A stretch of 64,000 nucleotides of DNA from JAYFNU01 sp034933305 (GTDB lineage Bacteria; Bacillota; Clostridia; Oscillospirales; Ruminococcaceae). The DNA lies in contig JAYFNU010000010.1 of NCBI GenBank assembly GCA_034933305.1, forward strand, positions 1-64,000. Direction: 5' to 3'. Positions within the stretch are counted from its first letter, which is position 1. Each line of letters begins with the position of its first letter. A model generated the notes under the pieces. The model was not told the DNA's origin. It saw only the letters and a program-made list of their open reading frames with translations, and made no database searches. Below, piece after piece: positions 52,168 to 61,903 of this stretch. Both the position numbers and the translations under genes were made by a program.

Positions 52168-52211
52168 GCGGGCTGCCGGCGATCTGATTCTTATTTGCGG
52201 GGTGAAAATAT

Positions 52212-53189
52212 ATGAGAAAAGTAATTATCGACTGCGATCCCGGCCACGATGACGCGTTCGCCATCATTCTCGCGGCGAAAAACCTTGAGCTTCTGGGCGT
52301 CACGACGGTCGGCGGAAACGGATATCTCGAGGACGTCACGAGAAACGCGCTGCAGGTCCTCGACGTCATCGGCAGACCGGACGTCAAAGTCTATCCCGGC
52401 TGCGCCGGCCCGTCCACCGTATCGCTGGTGACGGCGCCGAACTGCCACGGCAAGAGCGCGATGGACGGCCCGAAGCTCGCGCCGCCGAGCAAGGAGCCGG
52501 AGACGACGCACGGCGTCGATTATATCATCGACACGGTCATGTCGACGGACGACGTGACGATCATCGCCACCGCGCCGCTGACCAATATCGCCGCGGCGAT
52601 CAACAAGGAGCCGCGCATCGTCGGGCGCGTGCGCGAGCTGAGCATCATGGGCGGCGGCGCCTACTGCGGCAACTGGACGCCCGCGGCGGAATTCAATATC
52701 TGGGTCGACGCCGAGGCGTCGTACCGGGTCTTCCATTCCGGCATCCCCATCAAGATGAGCGGCGTGAACCTGACCCGCCAGTGCCTCGTCACGCCGAAAG
52801 ACCGCGAGGCCCTGCGCGCCGTCGGCAACAAGACCGGCGTTTTCGCCGCCGAGCTGCTGGACTACTTCGGCAACGGCGGCAGCGCCCGCCTCCACGACGC
52901 CTGCGCGGTCGCCTGGCTCATCGACGACAGCATCGTGACCGCAAAGAAGCTCCACGTCGACATCGAGCTCAACGGGACGCTCACGCGCGGCATGACCGTC
53001 TGCGATCTGCGCCCGCTGCAGACCGAGATCCCGGACGCCGATCTCGACTTGAACTCGCCGCACCGCTGGGACGAGGAGCCGGTCGGCTCCCCTTTCCGCG
53101 GACAGAAGCCCAACGCCGAAGTCGGCCTGCGCTTCGACATGGACAAGTTCCGCACCCTTCTCATGAAAACGGTCAAAAGCTGCGACTGA
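52212..53189 (+). CDS. Inosine-uridine preferring nucleoside hydrolase
   Basis: A 325-aa N-ribohydrolase. The Ca-binding and catalytic N-terminus is IIDCDPGHDDAFAIILAAK (DxDxxxDD), followed by GVTTVGGNGYLEDVT and LTNIAAAI. The C-terminal Asp region is RLHDACAVAWLI, matching the family's HDA. It releases base from nucleosides, giving ribose for the kinases. GGGGTG precedes the ATG. It lies immediately upstream of the BMP lipoprotein gene. Confidence 0.93.
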   Translation: MRKVIIDCDPGHDDAFAIILAAKNLELLGVTTVGGNGYLEDVTRNALQVLDVIGRPDVKVYPGCAGPSTVSLVTAPNCHGKSAMDGPKLAPPSKEPETTHGVDYIIDTVMSTDDVTIIATAPLTNIAAAINKEPRIVGRVRELSIMGGGAYCGNWTPAAEFNIWVDAEASYRVFHSGIPIKMSGVNLTRQCLVTPKDREALRAVGNKTGVFAAELLDYFGNGGSARLHDACAVAWLIDDSIVTAKKLHVDIELNGTLTRGMTVCDLRPLQTEIPDADLDLNSPHRWDEEPVGSPFRGQKPNAEVGLRFDMDKFRTLLMKTVKSCD

Positions 53190-53260
53190 CGCGGCGCCGA
53201 CTCTGGTCTCTGTATCGGCCGACGGCCGGTTTTGAGATAAAATAAACAAGGAGAATGGAA

Positions 53261-54412
53261 ATGAAGAAAAAGCTACTCGCGATCATCTCGCTGGTGCTCA
53301 TCGCCTGCTTCACGCTGTCTGCGTGCGGCGCCAAGACGACGGACACCACCACGACGACGGACACCACCAGCGATCAGAAGGGCCTGAGCATCTTTATGTA
53401 TGTCGTGCAGTCTCTGGGCAACCTCAGCTGCGAAGACCTGATCTATGAAAGTGTCACGGAATTCTGCAACGAGACCGGCTCCACGCTCAACTATTTCGAA
53501 GCCAAATCCGACGACTCCCTTGCGGATACCACGCTGAACGAGATCTGCAGCTCCGGCGATTACGACATCATCATCACCGGCTATTGGAATATGCCGGAAT
53601 ATGTCGTCAAGGCCGCCCAGAACTATCCCGATCAGAAGTGGATCGTTTTCGACGCGCAGGTCGATTATACCCAGCCCAACACCTCCAACATCATGTCGTT
53701 CTCCATCGAGCAGAACACCCTCGCCTTCATGGCCGGCTCGCTTGCCGCGCTGCTGACGGAATCCAACGGCAGATATGCCAACCCCGAGAAGGTCATCGGC
53801 TTTGTCGGCGGCGGCCAGAACACCGCCATCGAGGACTTCCTTGTCGGTTACATCGAGGGCGCGCATTATGTTGATCCGGCGATCAACGTCCTGTACTCCT
53901 ATGTCGGCAACTGGGACGACAGCGCCAAGGCGAAAGAGCTCGCGCTTGCCCAGTACAACGAAGGCGCTGACGTGACGTTCGGCGTTTGCGCGCCGGCGAG
54001 CTTCGGCTGCTGCGAGGCCGCTGCCGAGACGCAGAGATACAACATCGGCGTCGACTCCGACCACTCCGGCATCCTCGAGAAATCGGGCTCCGCGACGGCC
54101 AATTATGTCGTCACCTCCGCCATCAAGCAGTTCGGCTGGATGATGAAGGACGTTCTGTACACGGTTCTCGACGGCACCGCCGTTTGGGGCCAGCACAAGT
54201 CCTTCGGCGTCGAGACCGGCTACCTCACCCTCATCGAGACTCCGCAGTTCAAGGAGCTCTTCGAGGACGAACTCCCCGATGAGTATGCGAAGTATCAGCA
54301 GATCGTCGCCGACCTGACCGCCGGCAAGATCAAGGTCGACACCGCGTTCGGCGCGACCGAAGCCGAGCTCCAGGCCATCAAGGACGGCGCTTCCGGCAAC
54401 GCTGCGGCGTAA
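53261..54412 (+). CDS. BMP family substrate-binding lipoprotein
   Basis: A 383-aa binding protein of the basic-membrane-protein/nucleoside-binding family. Lipobox FTLSAC gives Cys22 as the lipid anchor. The mature part has ICSSGDYDIIITGYW, WIVFDAQVDYTQPNTSNIMSFSIEQNTLAFMAGSLAAL, VIGFVGGGQNTAIEDFLVGYIEGAH and YNIGVDSDHSGILEKSG. AAGGAG fits ATG 53261 better than 53255. It binds a nucleoside-like solute for the following ABC transporter. Confidence 0.93.
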   Translation: MKKKLLAIISLVLIACFTLSACGAKTTDTTTTTDTTSDQKGLSIFMYVVQSLGNLSCEDLIYESVTEFCNETGSTLNYFEAKSDDSLADTTLNEICSSGDYDIIITGYWNMPEYVVKAAQNYPDQKWIVFDAQVDYTQPNTSNIMSFSIEQNTLAFMAGSLAALLTESNGRYANPEKVIGFVGGGQNTAIEDFLVGYIEGAHYVDPAINVLYSYVGNWDDSAKAKELALAQYNEGADVTFGVCAPASFGCCEAAAETQRYNIGVDSDHSGILEKSGSATANYVVTSAIKQFGWMMKDVLYTVLDGTAVWGQHKSFGVETGYLTLIETPQFKELFEDELPDEYAKYQQIVADLTAGKIKVDTAFGATEAELQAIKDGASGNAAA

Positions 54413-54441
54413 ATCATTTCGATCAGCCCTTTGCCTGTAAG

Positions 54442-54467
54442 AATGAGCCGCCATGCGGCGGCTCATT
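54442..54467 (+). terminator. Attenuating hairpin between binding protein and ABC genes
   Basis: AATGAGCCGCC/GGCGGCTCATT, 11 bp with an ATGC loop, then CTTCTTT. It probably lets the binding protein be made in excess over the membrane components. Confidence 0.75.
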
Positions 54468-54542
54468 CTTCTTTAATATCAAATCATCGCGTGGCCGATT
54501 CAGTGTACCGGCTTCTCAACGCTAGTGTTGGAGAGTGATAAA

Positions 54543-56132
54543 ATGGACAATCAAGCTAAGACTGCCGCGGCGCCGGACGATATCGTTCTGTCGATGGAGA
54601 ACATCACGAAGATATATGACAACGGCTTCGTAGCCAACAAGGATATCAACTTCTCGCTGCGGCGCGGCGAGATTCACGGACTTCTGGGCGAAAACGGCGC
54701 CGGCAAGACGACGCTCATGAAGGTCCTCTTCGGGCATGAAAAGCCCGAGCGGGGACGCATCCTGCTCAACAATCAGGAGATCAAGATCGACAGTCCGCTC
54801 AAAGCCATCGAGTACGGGATCGGCATGGTCCACCAGCATTTCATGCTCGTGGACAACCTCACGGTCGCCGAGAACATGGTGCTCGGCAATGAGCCTACCA
54901 AGGCAGGCGCCTTTTTCGACAAGGAAAAAGCGATCGCGCTCACCAATGAAACCGCGCAGAAATTCAACCTGCCGATCGACCCGACCGCGCTCATCAAAGA
55001 TCTCTCCGTCGGATACAAGCAGCGCGTTGAGATCCTCAAGGTCCTGCTGCGCGGCGTAAAGATCCTGATCCTCGACGAGCCGACCGCCGTGCTGACGCCG
55101 CAGGAGACGGAAGAGCTGTTTATCCAGCTCATGGACCTCAAGAAAAAAGACTTCACGATCGTCTTCATCAGCCACAAGCTGAACGAAGTCAAGCGCATCT
55201 GCGACAGGATCACGGTCCTGCGCAGCGGCGAGGTGTCCGGCACCGCCGATGTGGCCGATGTGACCGTCCAGGATATGTCCCGCATGATGGTCGGCCGCAC
55301 CGTGATGATGGACATCGACAAGAAAAAAGCAACTCCCGGGAAAAGCGTCCTCAAGGTGCGCGATCTCGTTTACACGAACCGCTTCGGCATCGACGCGGTG
55401 AAGAATGTGTCCTTTGATCTGCGCGCCGGGGAGATCCTCGGCGTCGCGGGCGTAGAGGGCAACGGGCAGTCCGAGCTGTCCGATATTTTGTCCGGCCTCA
55501 TTCCCCTCAAGTCCGGAAGCGTCACGCTGGAGGGCAAGAATCTCGCGGGGATGAGCATCCACCAGATCCGCGAGGCGGGCGTGGCGCTGATCCATGAGGA
55601 CCGCATGATCTACGGCGTGTCCGTCACACAGTCGATCGCCGAGAACCTGGTGTCAGAGCGCTTCTTCAAGCCCCCGTACAGCAGGAACGGCGTCATCAGC
55701 CTCAAGGAGATCGGCAAGACGGCCGAGGAGCTCATCGAGGATTTCACCGTCAAGTGCGACGGCCCCGACGCCCCCGTCAAGACGCTGTCCGGCGGAAACG
55801 TCCAGAAGGTCGTCGCGGCGCGGGAATGCTCCTCCAAGCCGCAGGTGATGATCGCCAACCAGCCGACGCGCGGCATCGACGTCGGCGCCACGGAGCTGAT
55901 CCGCAACAAGATCGTCGAGCTTCGCGACAAGTACAACACGGCGACGCTCCTGATTTCCGCAGACCTCACGGAGCTGCTGACGGTGTGCGACAGCATCATC
56001 GTCATGTACGACGGCGAGATCGTCGCCTATTTCCCCGATCTTGAGGGGGTCACGGAAAACATTCTCGGCGAGTACATGCTCGGCATCAAAAAGGGCGACG
56101 CCGAAAACATAGGGGGTGTGCTCTATGAATAG
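54543..56132 (+). CDS. ABC importer ATPase (two domains, nucleoside type)
   Basis: A 529-aa protein of the sugar/nucleoside double-ATPase class. Domain 1 has Walker A LLGENGAGKTTLMK, signature LSVGYKQRVEILK and Walker B LILDEPTAVLTPQE. Domain 2 has degenerate Walker A GVEGNGQSELSDIL and signature LSGGNVQKVVAARE. The last 30 residues are usual for the group. It energises import through the two permeases downstream. It overlaps permease 1 by 8 bp. Confidence 0.95.
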   Translation: MDNQAKTAAAPDDIVLSMENITKIYDNGFVANKDINFSLRRGEIHGLLGENGAGKTTLMKVLFGHEKPERGRILLNNQEIKIDSPLKAIEYGIGMVHQHFMLVDNLTVAENMVLGNEPTKAGAFFDKEKAIALTNETAQKFNLPIDPTALIKDLSVGYKQRVEILKVLLRGVKILILDEPTAVLTPQETEELFIQLMDLKKKDFTIVFISHKLNEVKRICDRITVLRSGEVSGTADVADVTVQDMSRMMVGRTVMMDIDKKKATPGKSVLKVRDLVYTNRFGIDAVKNVSFDLRAGEILGVAGVEGNGQSELSDILSGLIPLKSGSVTLEGKNLAGMSIHQIREAGVALIHEDRMIYGVSVTQSIAENLVSERFFKPPYSRNGVISLKEIGKTAEELIEDFTVKCDGPDAPVKTLSGGNVQKVVAARECSSKPQVMIANQPTRGIDVGATELIRNKIVELRDKYNTATLLISADLTELLTVCDSIIVMYDGEIVAYFPDLEGVTENILGEYMLGIKKGDAENIGGVLYE

Positions 56133-57234
56133 TTCCACGAAAAAACCGCTCACCGCGCTGCAGATCGAGAAGCGCTTTACGCTGATCCGCACGGGCGCGG
56201 CGCTGCTCATCGCGATCCTCGTGTGTTTCCTGCTCATCCTCACGTCGAGCACCGACCCGATCAAGGATCTCATCACCTTCTTCACCGCGCCGCTGACGAG
56301 CATGAACCGGTTCTGCACCTTCCTGCTCAAGCTCAGCCCGCTGCTCTTCGCGAGCTGCTCGACCTGCCTGCTGTTCGCGGGCGGCATGTTCAACATGTCC
56401 ATCGAGGGCGCGATCTACATCGCGGCGATCGCCTCGACGGCCGTCGGCGTGATCGAGGGCATCCCCGCGCCGGTCCACTTCATCCTCATGGCGCTCGCGG
56501 GCATCGTGAGCGCGGCCATCGTGGCCGTCATCCCGACGGTCCTCGAGATCAAATTCAAGGCCAACCTGCTCGTGTCGTCGCTGATGCTGAACTACGTCTG
56601 CAACAACATCGGCTACTACATACTGAAGGGGCCCATGCGCGATCCGAAGGCCTCGTACGACGCCTCCGGGCTGATCCAGCAGAGCGCGAAGATCTTCAAG
56701 ATCATCTCGAGCGGTCCGCTGAGCGTCCACGCGGGGCCGCTGTTCGGCCTCATCGCCATCGTCCTCACGTGGTTCCTGCTCTATCGCACGACGATCGGCT
56801 TCAAGGACAGAACGCTCGGCGAAAACGCCAGCTTCGCGAAATTCTCCGGCATCAACACGGCCAAGACCATGCTCATCGTCACCGCCATCGCGGGCGCCAT
56901 CTCCGGCTTCGGCGCGAGCGTCGAGATCAGCGGCTATTACGACCGCCTGAACTGGGCGTCCTCCAAAGGCTACGGCTGGGACGGCATCATGATCGCGATC
57001 CTCGCCAACAACAACCCGAAGTACGTTCTCATCGCGGCCGCCTTCCTCGCCTACATCCGGACCTCGGCCGACATCCTGAACGTTTCCTCGACCATCCCGA
57101 CGGAGATCGTCTCGATCGCGCAGGCGGTCGTCATCATCATGATCGCCGCGCAGGGCTTCCTGCACAACACCGAGAAAAAGGTGATCGTCAGGAATTCCCA
57201 GGCGATGATGAACGAAGCAAAGGAGGCGAAATAA
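56125..57234 (+). CDS. ABC importer permease 1
   Basis: A 369-aa membrane permease of the BPD_transp_2 (nucleoside/branched-chain) class with about eight to ten helices. The landmark GGMFNMSIEGAIYIAAIAS (EGA loop) contacts the ATPase, and GFGASVEISGYYDRLNWASSKGYGWDGIMIAILANNNP is characteristic. The ATG at 56125 sits after AGGGGGTG in the end of the ATPase gene. Partner of permease 2. Confidence 0.93.
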   Translation: MNSSTKKPLTALQIEKRFTLIRTGAALLIAILVCFLLILTSSTDPIKDLITFFTAPLTSMNRFCTFLLKLSPLLFASCSTCLLFAGGMFNMSIEGAIYIAAIASTAVGVIEGIPAPVHFILMALAGIVSAAIVAVIPTVLEIKFKANLLVSSLMLNYVCNNIGYYILKGPMRDPKASYDASGLIQQSAKIFKIISSGPLSVHAGPLFGLIAIVLTWFLLYRTTIGFKDRTLGENASFAKFSGINTAKTMLIVTAIAGAISGFGASVEISGYYDRLNWASSKGYGWDGIMIAILANNNPKYVLIAAAFLAYIRTSADILNVSSTIPTEIVSIAQAVVIIMIAAQGFLHNTEKKVIVRNSQAMMNEAKEAK

Positions 57235-57237
57235 GCT

Positions 57238-58149
57238 ATGTTAAACGCGATTTTTTCCGTTAGCTTCCTGAATTCGGTGCTGCGCATGATGACGCCCATC
57301 ACCTTCGCGGCGCTGGCCGCGTGCATCGGACGCCAGTCCGACATCATGTGCATCGCGTATGAGGGCATGATGATGTTCGCGGCGCTGGGCGGTGCGCTCG
57401 GCAGCGCCTTCACCCATTCGCTCCTCCTGGGCTCGCTCATCGGCATCGTCAGCGGTATGGCGATCGCGATGATCTTCGCCTATTTCGTGCTTTATCTCGA
57501 CACGCGGCCGATGCTCATCGCCATCGCGCTCAACACGATCGGAACCGCGGGCACGATCTACATCCTGTATCTGCTGACCGGCAGAAAATCGGACAGTCTG
57601 ACCATGTCGAGCCTCACCTTCCCCGACGTCACCATCCCGTTCATCAAGAACATCCCCTTCCTCGGCGATGTGCTTTCGGGACAGAACGTGCTGACGTGGC
57701 TCGCGATCGTGATGGTCTTCGTCGTCAACGCGCTCATTTACAAGACGTCCTTCGGGCTTCGCATGCGCTCCGTCGGGCAGAACCCGTCGGCGGCCGTCTC
57801 GCTGGGCATCAACGTGCGCAGGACGAAATTCATCGCGATGACGATGTCCGGCTTCCTCGCCTCCCTGGGCGGCCTGTTCATGTCGATGGCCTACATGCCC
57901 TATTTCACCAAGAACATGGTCGCCGGCCGCGGCTTCATGGCGCTCGCGGCGTGCAACCTCGCCGCGGGGCGCCCGCTGGTTGCGTTCCTCGCCGCCATCG
58001 TCTTCGGCATGGCCGACTCCATCGGCAATATCTCCCAGGCGTTCCGCCTGCCCGCGCAGTTCGCGGCGTCGATCCCCTACCTCGTGACGATCATCGGACT
58101 GTGCTTCATGGGCGTCGGCGAGAACAAGGTAAAGAAAGCCAAAAAATAA
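57238..58149 (+). CDS. ABC importer permease 2
   Basis: A 303-aa second permease of the same importer, shorter as usual. It has MTPITFAALAACIGRQSDIMCIAYEGMMMFAALGGALG (EG loop) and GLRMRSVGQNPSAAVSLGINVRRTKFIAMTMSGFLASLGG. It begins 3 bp after permease 1. A strong terminator follows. Confidence 0.93.
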   Translation: MLNAIFSVSFLNSVLRMMTPITFAALAACIGRQSDIMCIAYEGMMMFAALGGALGSAFTHSLLLGSLIGIVSGMAIAMIFAYFVLYLDTRPMLIAIALNTIGTAGTIYILYLLTGRKSDSLTMSSLTFPDVTIPFIKNIPFLGDVLSGQNVLTWLAIVMVFVVNALIYKTSFGLRMRSVGQNPSAAVSLGINVRRTKFIAMTMSGFLASLGGLFMSMAYMPYFTKNMVAGRGFMALAACNLAAGRPLVAFLAAIVFGMADSIGNISQAFRLPAQFAASIPYLVTIIGLCFMGVGENKVKKAKK

Positions 58150-58170
58150 TCGCCTGAAAATCTAACAAAA

Positions 58171-58207
58171 GAGCTCCAAAACAGTGATGTTTTGGAGCTC
58201 TCGGATT
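58171..58207. terminator. Terminator between importer and IclR gene
   Basis: GAGCTCCAAAACA pairs with TGTTTTGGAGCTC (58171-58183/58188-58200), then TCGGATTTTTT. It serves both converging units. Confidence 0.88.
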
Positions 58208-58238
58208 TTTTCTGTTTGCGCGGCCCCGCCCGGCGGCC

Positions 58239-59021
58239 TTATCGGCTGCCGAAGGCCGTGTAGCCGGATTCGAACGAAAGGCTCTGCGTGTAGCCCAGCA
58301 GCTCGCGGGTCAGCTCGTCCTTGTGGGTGAGGAATTCGCTGCAGCTGCCGGATATGCTGATCGCCGACAGCCCGCCGGATCCGGTGCGCACCGGCGCGCC
58401 GATGCAGATCTGATCGTCCATGAATTCCCGCTCGTCCGTGGCGTAGCCGTTCTGCACGACCTTGTCCAAAACGGTCTTGAACTGTTCGGGATCGGTGATC
58501 GTGCGCTCGGTGTAGGGCTCGAAGCGGCAGTTTTTAAAGAAATTGTCGCGGACGGACTGCGGGGAGAAGGCGAGCAGCACCTTGCCCGCGGCCGAGGTGT
58601 GCAGCGGGAACGCATAGCCCAGCGGCAGCTGCCGCAGGTTCGTCTCCGTCGTGTAGGAATACAGGATGATGGCCCGCAGATTGTCCGTCAGGATGGAGAG
58701 CTTGCAGGTGTATTTGACGGCGCTCGAAAATTCGAAGCGGAAGCGCTTGACGAGATGGACGAGCGGAAAGCTGTTCTGGTAGGCGGTCCCCAGCTCGAAC
58801 AGCCGGCTGGTCACGTGGTATTTCGCGTTGTCGCCCTTGCAGATGTAGCCCTTTTCCATGAGGGAGCTGAGCAGGTGATAGGTCGTCGTGCGGTTGAGCG
58901 AGCAGCTTTTGCTGATCTCCGACACGCCCAGGGGCGCCGGGGCGTAGGTCATCGTCTCAAGGATGTCCAGCGCGCGGATGACCGAATTGCCCGAAGCGGA
59001 TTTTATCTGATCTTTTTGCAT
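58239..59021 (-). CDS. IclR family transcriptional regulator
   Basis: A 260-aa regulator. The N-terminal winged helix has NSVIRALDILETMTYAPAPLGVSEISKSCSLNRTTTYHLLSSLMEKGYI. The effector domain carries GYAFPLHTSAAGKVLLAFSPQ and DQICIGAPVRTGSGGLSAISISG. IclR proteins sense small metabolites. Placed at the end of the sugar/nucleoside locus, it probably controls it and, being divergent from the 2-oxoacid operon, perhaps that too. Confidence 0.92.
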   Translation of the reverse strand: MQKDQIKSASGNSVIRALDILETMTYAPAPLGVSEISKSCSLNRTTTYHLLSSLMEKGYICKGDNAKYHVTSRLFELGTAYQNSFPLVHLVKRFRFEFSSAVKYTCKLSILTDNLRAIILYSYTTETNLRQLPLGYAFPLHTSAAGKVLLAFSPQSVRDNFFKNCRFEPYTERTITDPEQFKTVLDKVVQNGYATDEREFMDDQICIGAPVRTGSGGLSAISISGSCSEFLTHKDELTRELLGYTQSLSFESGYTAFGSR

Positions 59022-59112
59022 AGCGCACCTCTGTAAAACACCCGAAAAATATGTCGGCCCGCCGCGGCGGGAAACGCCCGCCGCCGGCAGACGGCAGCCG
59101 CGGACATATTTT

Positions 59113-59142
59113 TTGTATTTCTTATATTGAGAACAATTATAT
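59113..59142 (+). promoter_or_regulatory. Promoter of the 2-oxoacid operon with IclR-like palindrome
   Basis: TTGTAT (59113-59118) and TTATAT (59137-59142), 18-bp spacing. The spacer contains the imperfect palindrome TTCTTATATTGAGAA (59119-59133), a plausible operator for the divergent IclR regulator. Confidence 0.45.
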
Positions 59143-59184
59143 ACAACTTTGCGTCGTTATGCAAACAATATGTGAAAGGAATCT

Positions 59185-59850
59185 ATGAGCACGCTGATCG
59201 TTGTGGGGCATTACGGGAGCGGAAAATCCGAATTTGCCGCCAATTATGCGCTGATGGAGAGAGCGAAGGGAAAAGACGTCGTCGTCGCGGACGTAGATAT
59301 CGTGAATCCGTATTTCCGCACGCGGGAACTGCAGGATCTTTTTGAGAGCCGGGGGATCCGGATCCTTTCCAGCAATTTCCGCAATGAATACAACCTCGAC
59401 ACCCCGGCGCTCAATCCCGGCATCCAGGAATGCTTTGTCCCCGGCGACCGGCTGAATATCGTCGACGCGGGCGGCGACGCCGCCGGCGCGCATGTGCTCG
59501 CGCGGTTTTCGGGCGGCGTCCGCGAGGGCGAGTACGAGATGTGGCTGACGGTCAACGCCAACCGGCCGATGACGGACAGCTGCGGCAAGGTCCGCGGACA
59601 GATCGGCGAGATCGAAGCCGCGAGCGGGCTGCGGGTCACGGGGCTCGTCAACACGACGCACATGCTGCGCGAGACGGGCGCCGCGGATATCATGAAGGGA
59701 AACCGCCTCGCGCGCGAGGTGGCGGGCGAGCTGCATCTGCCCGTGGTGTACAATGCGGTGCCCGCGTGGGTGTGCGGCGAGCTGGACGCCGGCGCGCTCG
59801 AGGGGGAGATTCTCCCCGTCGAGCTGCTGCTGCGGCAGAAATGGCTGTGA
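59185..59850 (+). CDS. P-loop ATPase heading the 2-oxoacid oxidoreductase operon
   Basis: A 221-aa P-loop protein with Walker A VVGHYGSGKSEFAANYAL at its very start and switch-like ADVDIVNPYFRTRELQDL, then NIVDAGGDAAGAHVLARFSGG and a late VNTTHMLRETGAADIMKGNRLA. Such CobQ/MinD-like ATPases are regularly found in front of ferredoxin oxidoreductase gene sets in gut Clostridia. The role, perhaps cofactor or cluster assembly, is not known. GTGAAAGG precedes the ATG. Confidence 0.8.
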   Translation: MSTLIVVGHYGSGKSEFAANYALMERAKGKDVVVADVDIVNPYFRTRELQDLFESRGIRILSSNFRNEYNLDTPALNPGIQECFVPGDRLNIVDAGGDAAGAHVLARFSGGVREGEYEMWLTVNANRPMTDSCGKVRGQIGEIEAASGLRVTGLVNTTHMLRETGAADIMKGNRLAREVAGELHLPVVYNAVPAWVCGELDAGALEGEILPVELLLRQKWL

Positions 59851-59874
59851 GAATAAACCTGTGAGGTGGAAGGA

Positions 59875-60093
59875 ATGAAGACGAAGATCTCCTTTAACGA
59901 GGAAGCGTGCAAGGGCTGCGGGCTGTGCATCCTCTGGTGCAAGAAGGGCCTGCTGTCAAAGGACAAATCGAAGCTGAACCGGTACGGCGTGCATCCGGCG
60001 CACATCGAGGACCCGCAGGCGTGCGTGGCGTGCGGGAACTGCGCGCTGATGTGTCCGGACGGCGTGATCACAATAGAAAAGACGGAGGACTGA
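59875..60093 (+). CDS. 2-oxoacid:ferredoxin oxidoreductase delta subunit (2x4Fe-4S)
   Basis: A 72-aa ferredoxin-like subunit with two cluster motifs, CKGCGLCILWC and CVACGNCALMC. It wires electrons from the thiamine-diphosphate subunit to ferredoxin. GTGGAAGGA precedes the ATG at 59875. It is 9 bp from the alpha subunit gene. Confidence 0.93.
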   Translation: MKTKISFNEEACKGCGLCILWCKKGLLSKDKSKLNRYGVHPAHIEDPQACVACGNCALMCPDGVITIEKTED

Positions 60094-60102
60094 GGTGAGC
60101 AG

Positions 60103-61154
60103 ATGGCTAAGGTATTGATGAAGGGCAACGAGGCGATCGCCGAGGCGGCGATCCGCGCGGGCTGCCAGGCGTTTTTCGGCTATCCCATCACGCCGCAGAG
60201 CGAGATCCCGGAGTATTTTGCTCGGGAGCTGCCGAAGCGCGGCGGCCTGTTTCTGCAAGCGGAGAGCGAGCTCGCGGCGATGAACATGGTCATGGGCGCT
60301 TCGGCGAGCGGCGCGCGCGTGCTCACGAGCACCTCCGGCCCGGGCTACTGCCTCAAGCTCGAGGCGCTCGCCGCGATGACGCTGACGCGGCTGCCGGCCG
60401 TCATCGTGGTCGTCATGCGCAGCGGGCCGGCCTTCGGCACGATGAAAGCCGCGCAGGAGGACTACCGCATGACGGGCAACGGCGGCTACAAGGTCGTCAC
60501 CTTCGCGCCCTGGAACATACAGGAGGCGGCGGAGATGACCTTCGAGGCGTTCGACATCGCCGACCAGTACAGGAACCCGGTCGTCATCATGGCGGACGGC
60601 ATGATCGGCCAGATGATGGAGGGCATGGATTTCGACAAACTGCCCGCGCCGCGCAGGGATCTGCCGCCGAAGACGTGGGCGCTGCACGGCAGCGCGTCGC
60701 GGGGCGGCGTGCCGCAGATGCTGTACGTCGGGGACGGGCTGTCCCATTACGCGGAAAAGCACGAGCAGGAGACCGTGCTGTATCCGCAGATCACGGCCAA
60801 CGAGACGCGCTGCGAGACCGTCGGCGTCGAGGACGCCGAGGTCGTCTTCGCGGCTTACGGCTCCGCCGCGCGGATGTGCCAGTACGTGATCGAGGAATAC
60901 GCCGGCAAGGTCCGCATCGGCATGATCCGGCCGAAAACGCTCTGGCCCTTCCCCTACGGGGAATTCGAAAAGATCGGGCCGAAGTGCAGGGCGGTCATCT
61001 GCCCGGAGATCAACATCATCGGCCAGATGATCGACGACGTGCGCATCGCCGTCGCCGGGCGCCTGCCGGTATCCCACGTGGGCGACACGGCGGAGGATTC
61101 GCTCACGCCCGAGGGGATCGAGCTCGAACTGCAGCGGGTGCTGGGGAGGAAATT

Positions 61155-61158
<4 letters not shown>
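60103..61158 (+). CDS. 2-oxoacid:ferredoxin oxidoreductase alpha subunit (VorB-like)
   Basis: A 351-aa pyrimidine-binding/transketolase-like subunit: GNEAIAEAAIRAGCQAFFGYPITPQSEIPEYFA, SELAAMNMVMGASASGARVLTSTSGPG, and the C-terminal domain GKVRIGMIRPKTLWPFPY. Similarity is to VorB/KorA types, which act on branched-chain 2-oxoacids or 2-oxoglutarate. It ends in ATGA overlap with the beta subunit. Confidence 0.92.
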
Positions 61159-61892
<734 letters not shown>

Positions 61893-61903
61893 GACGAACG
61901 ATT

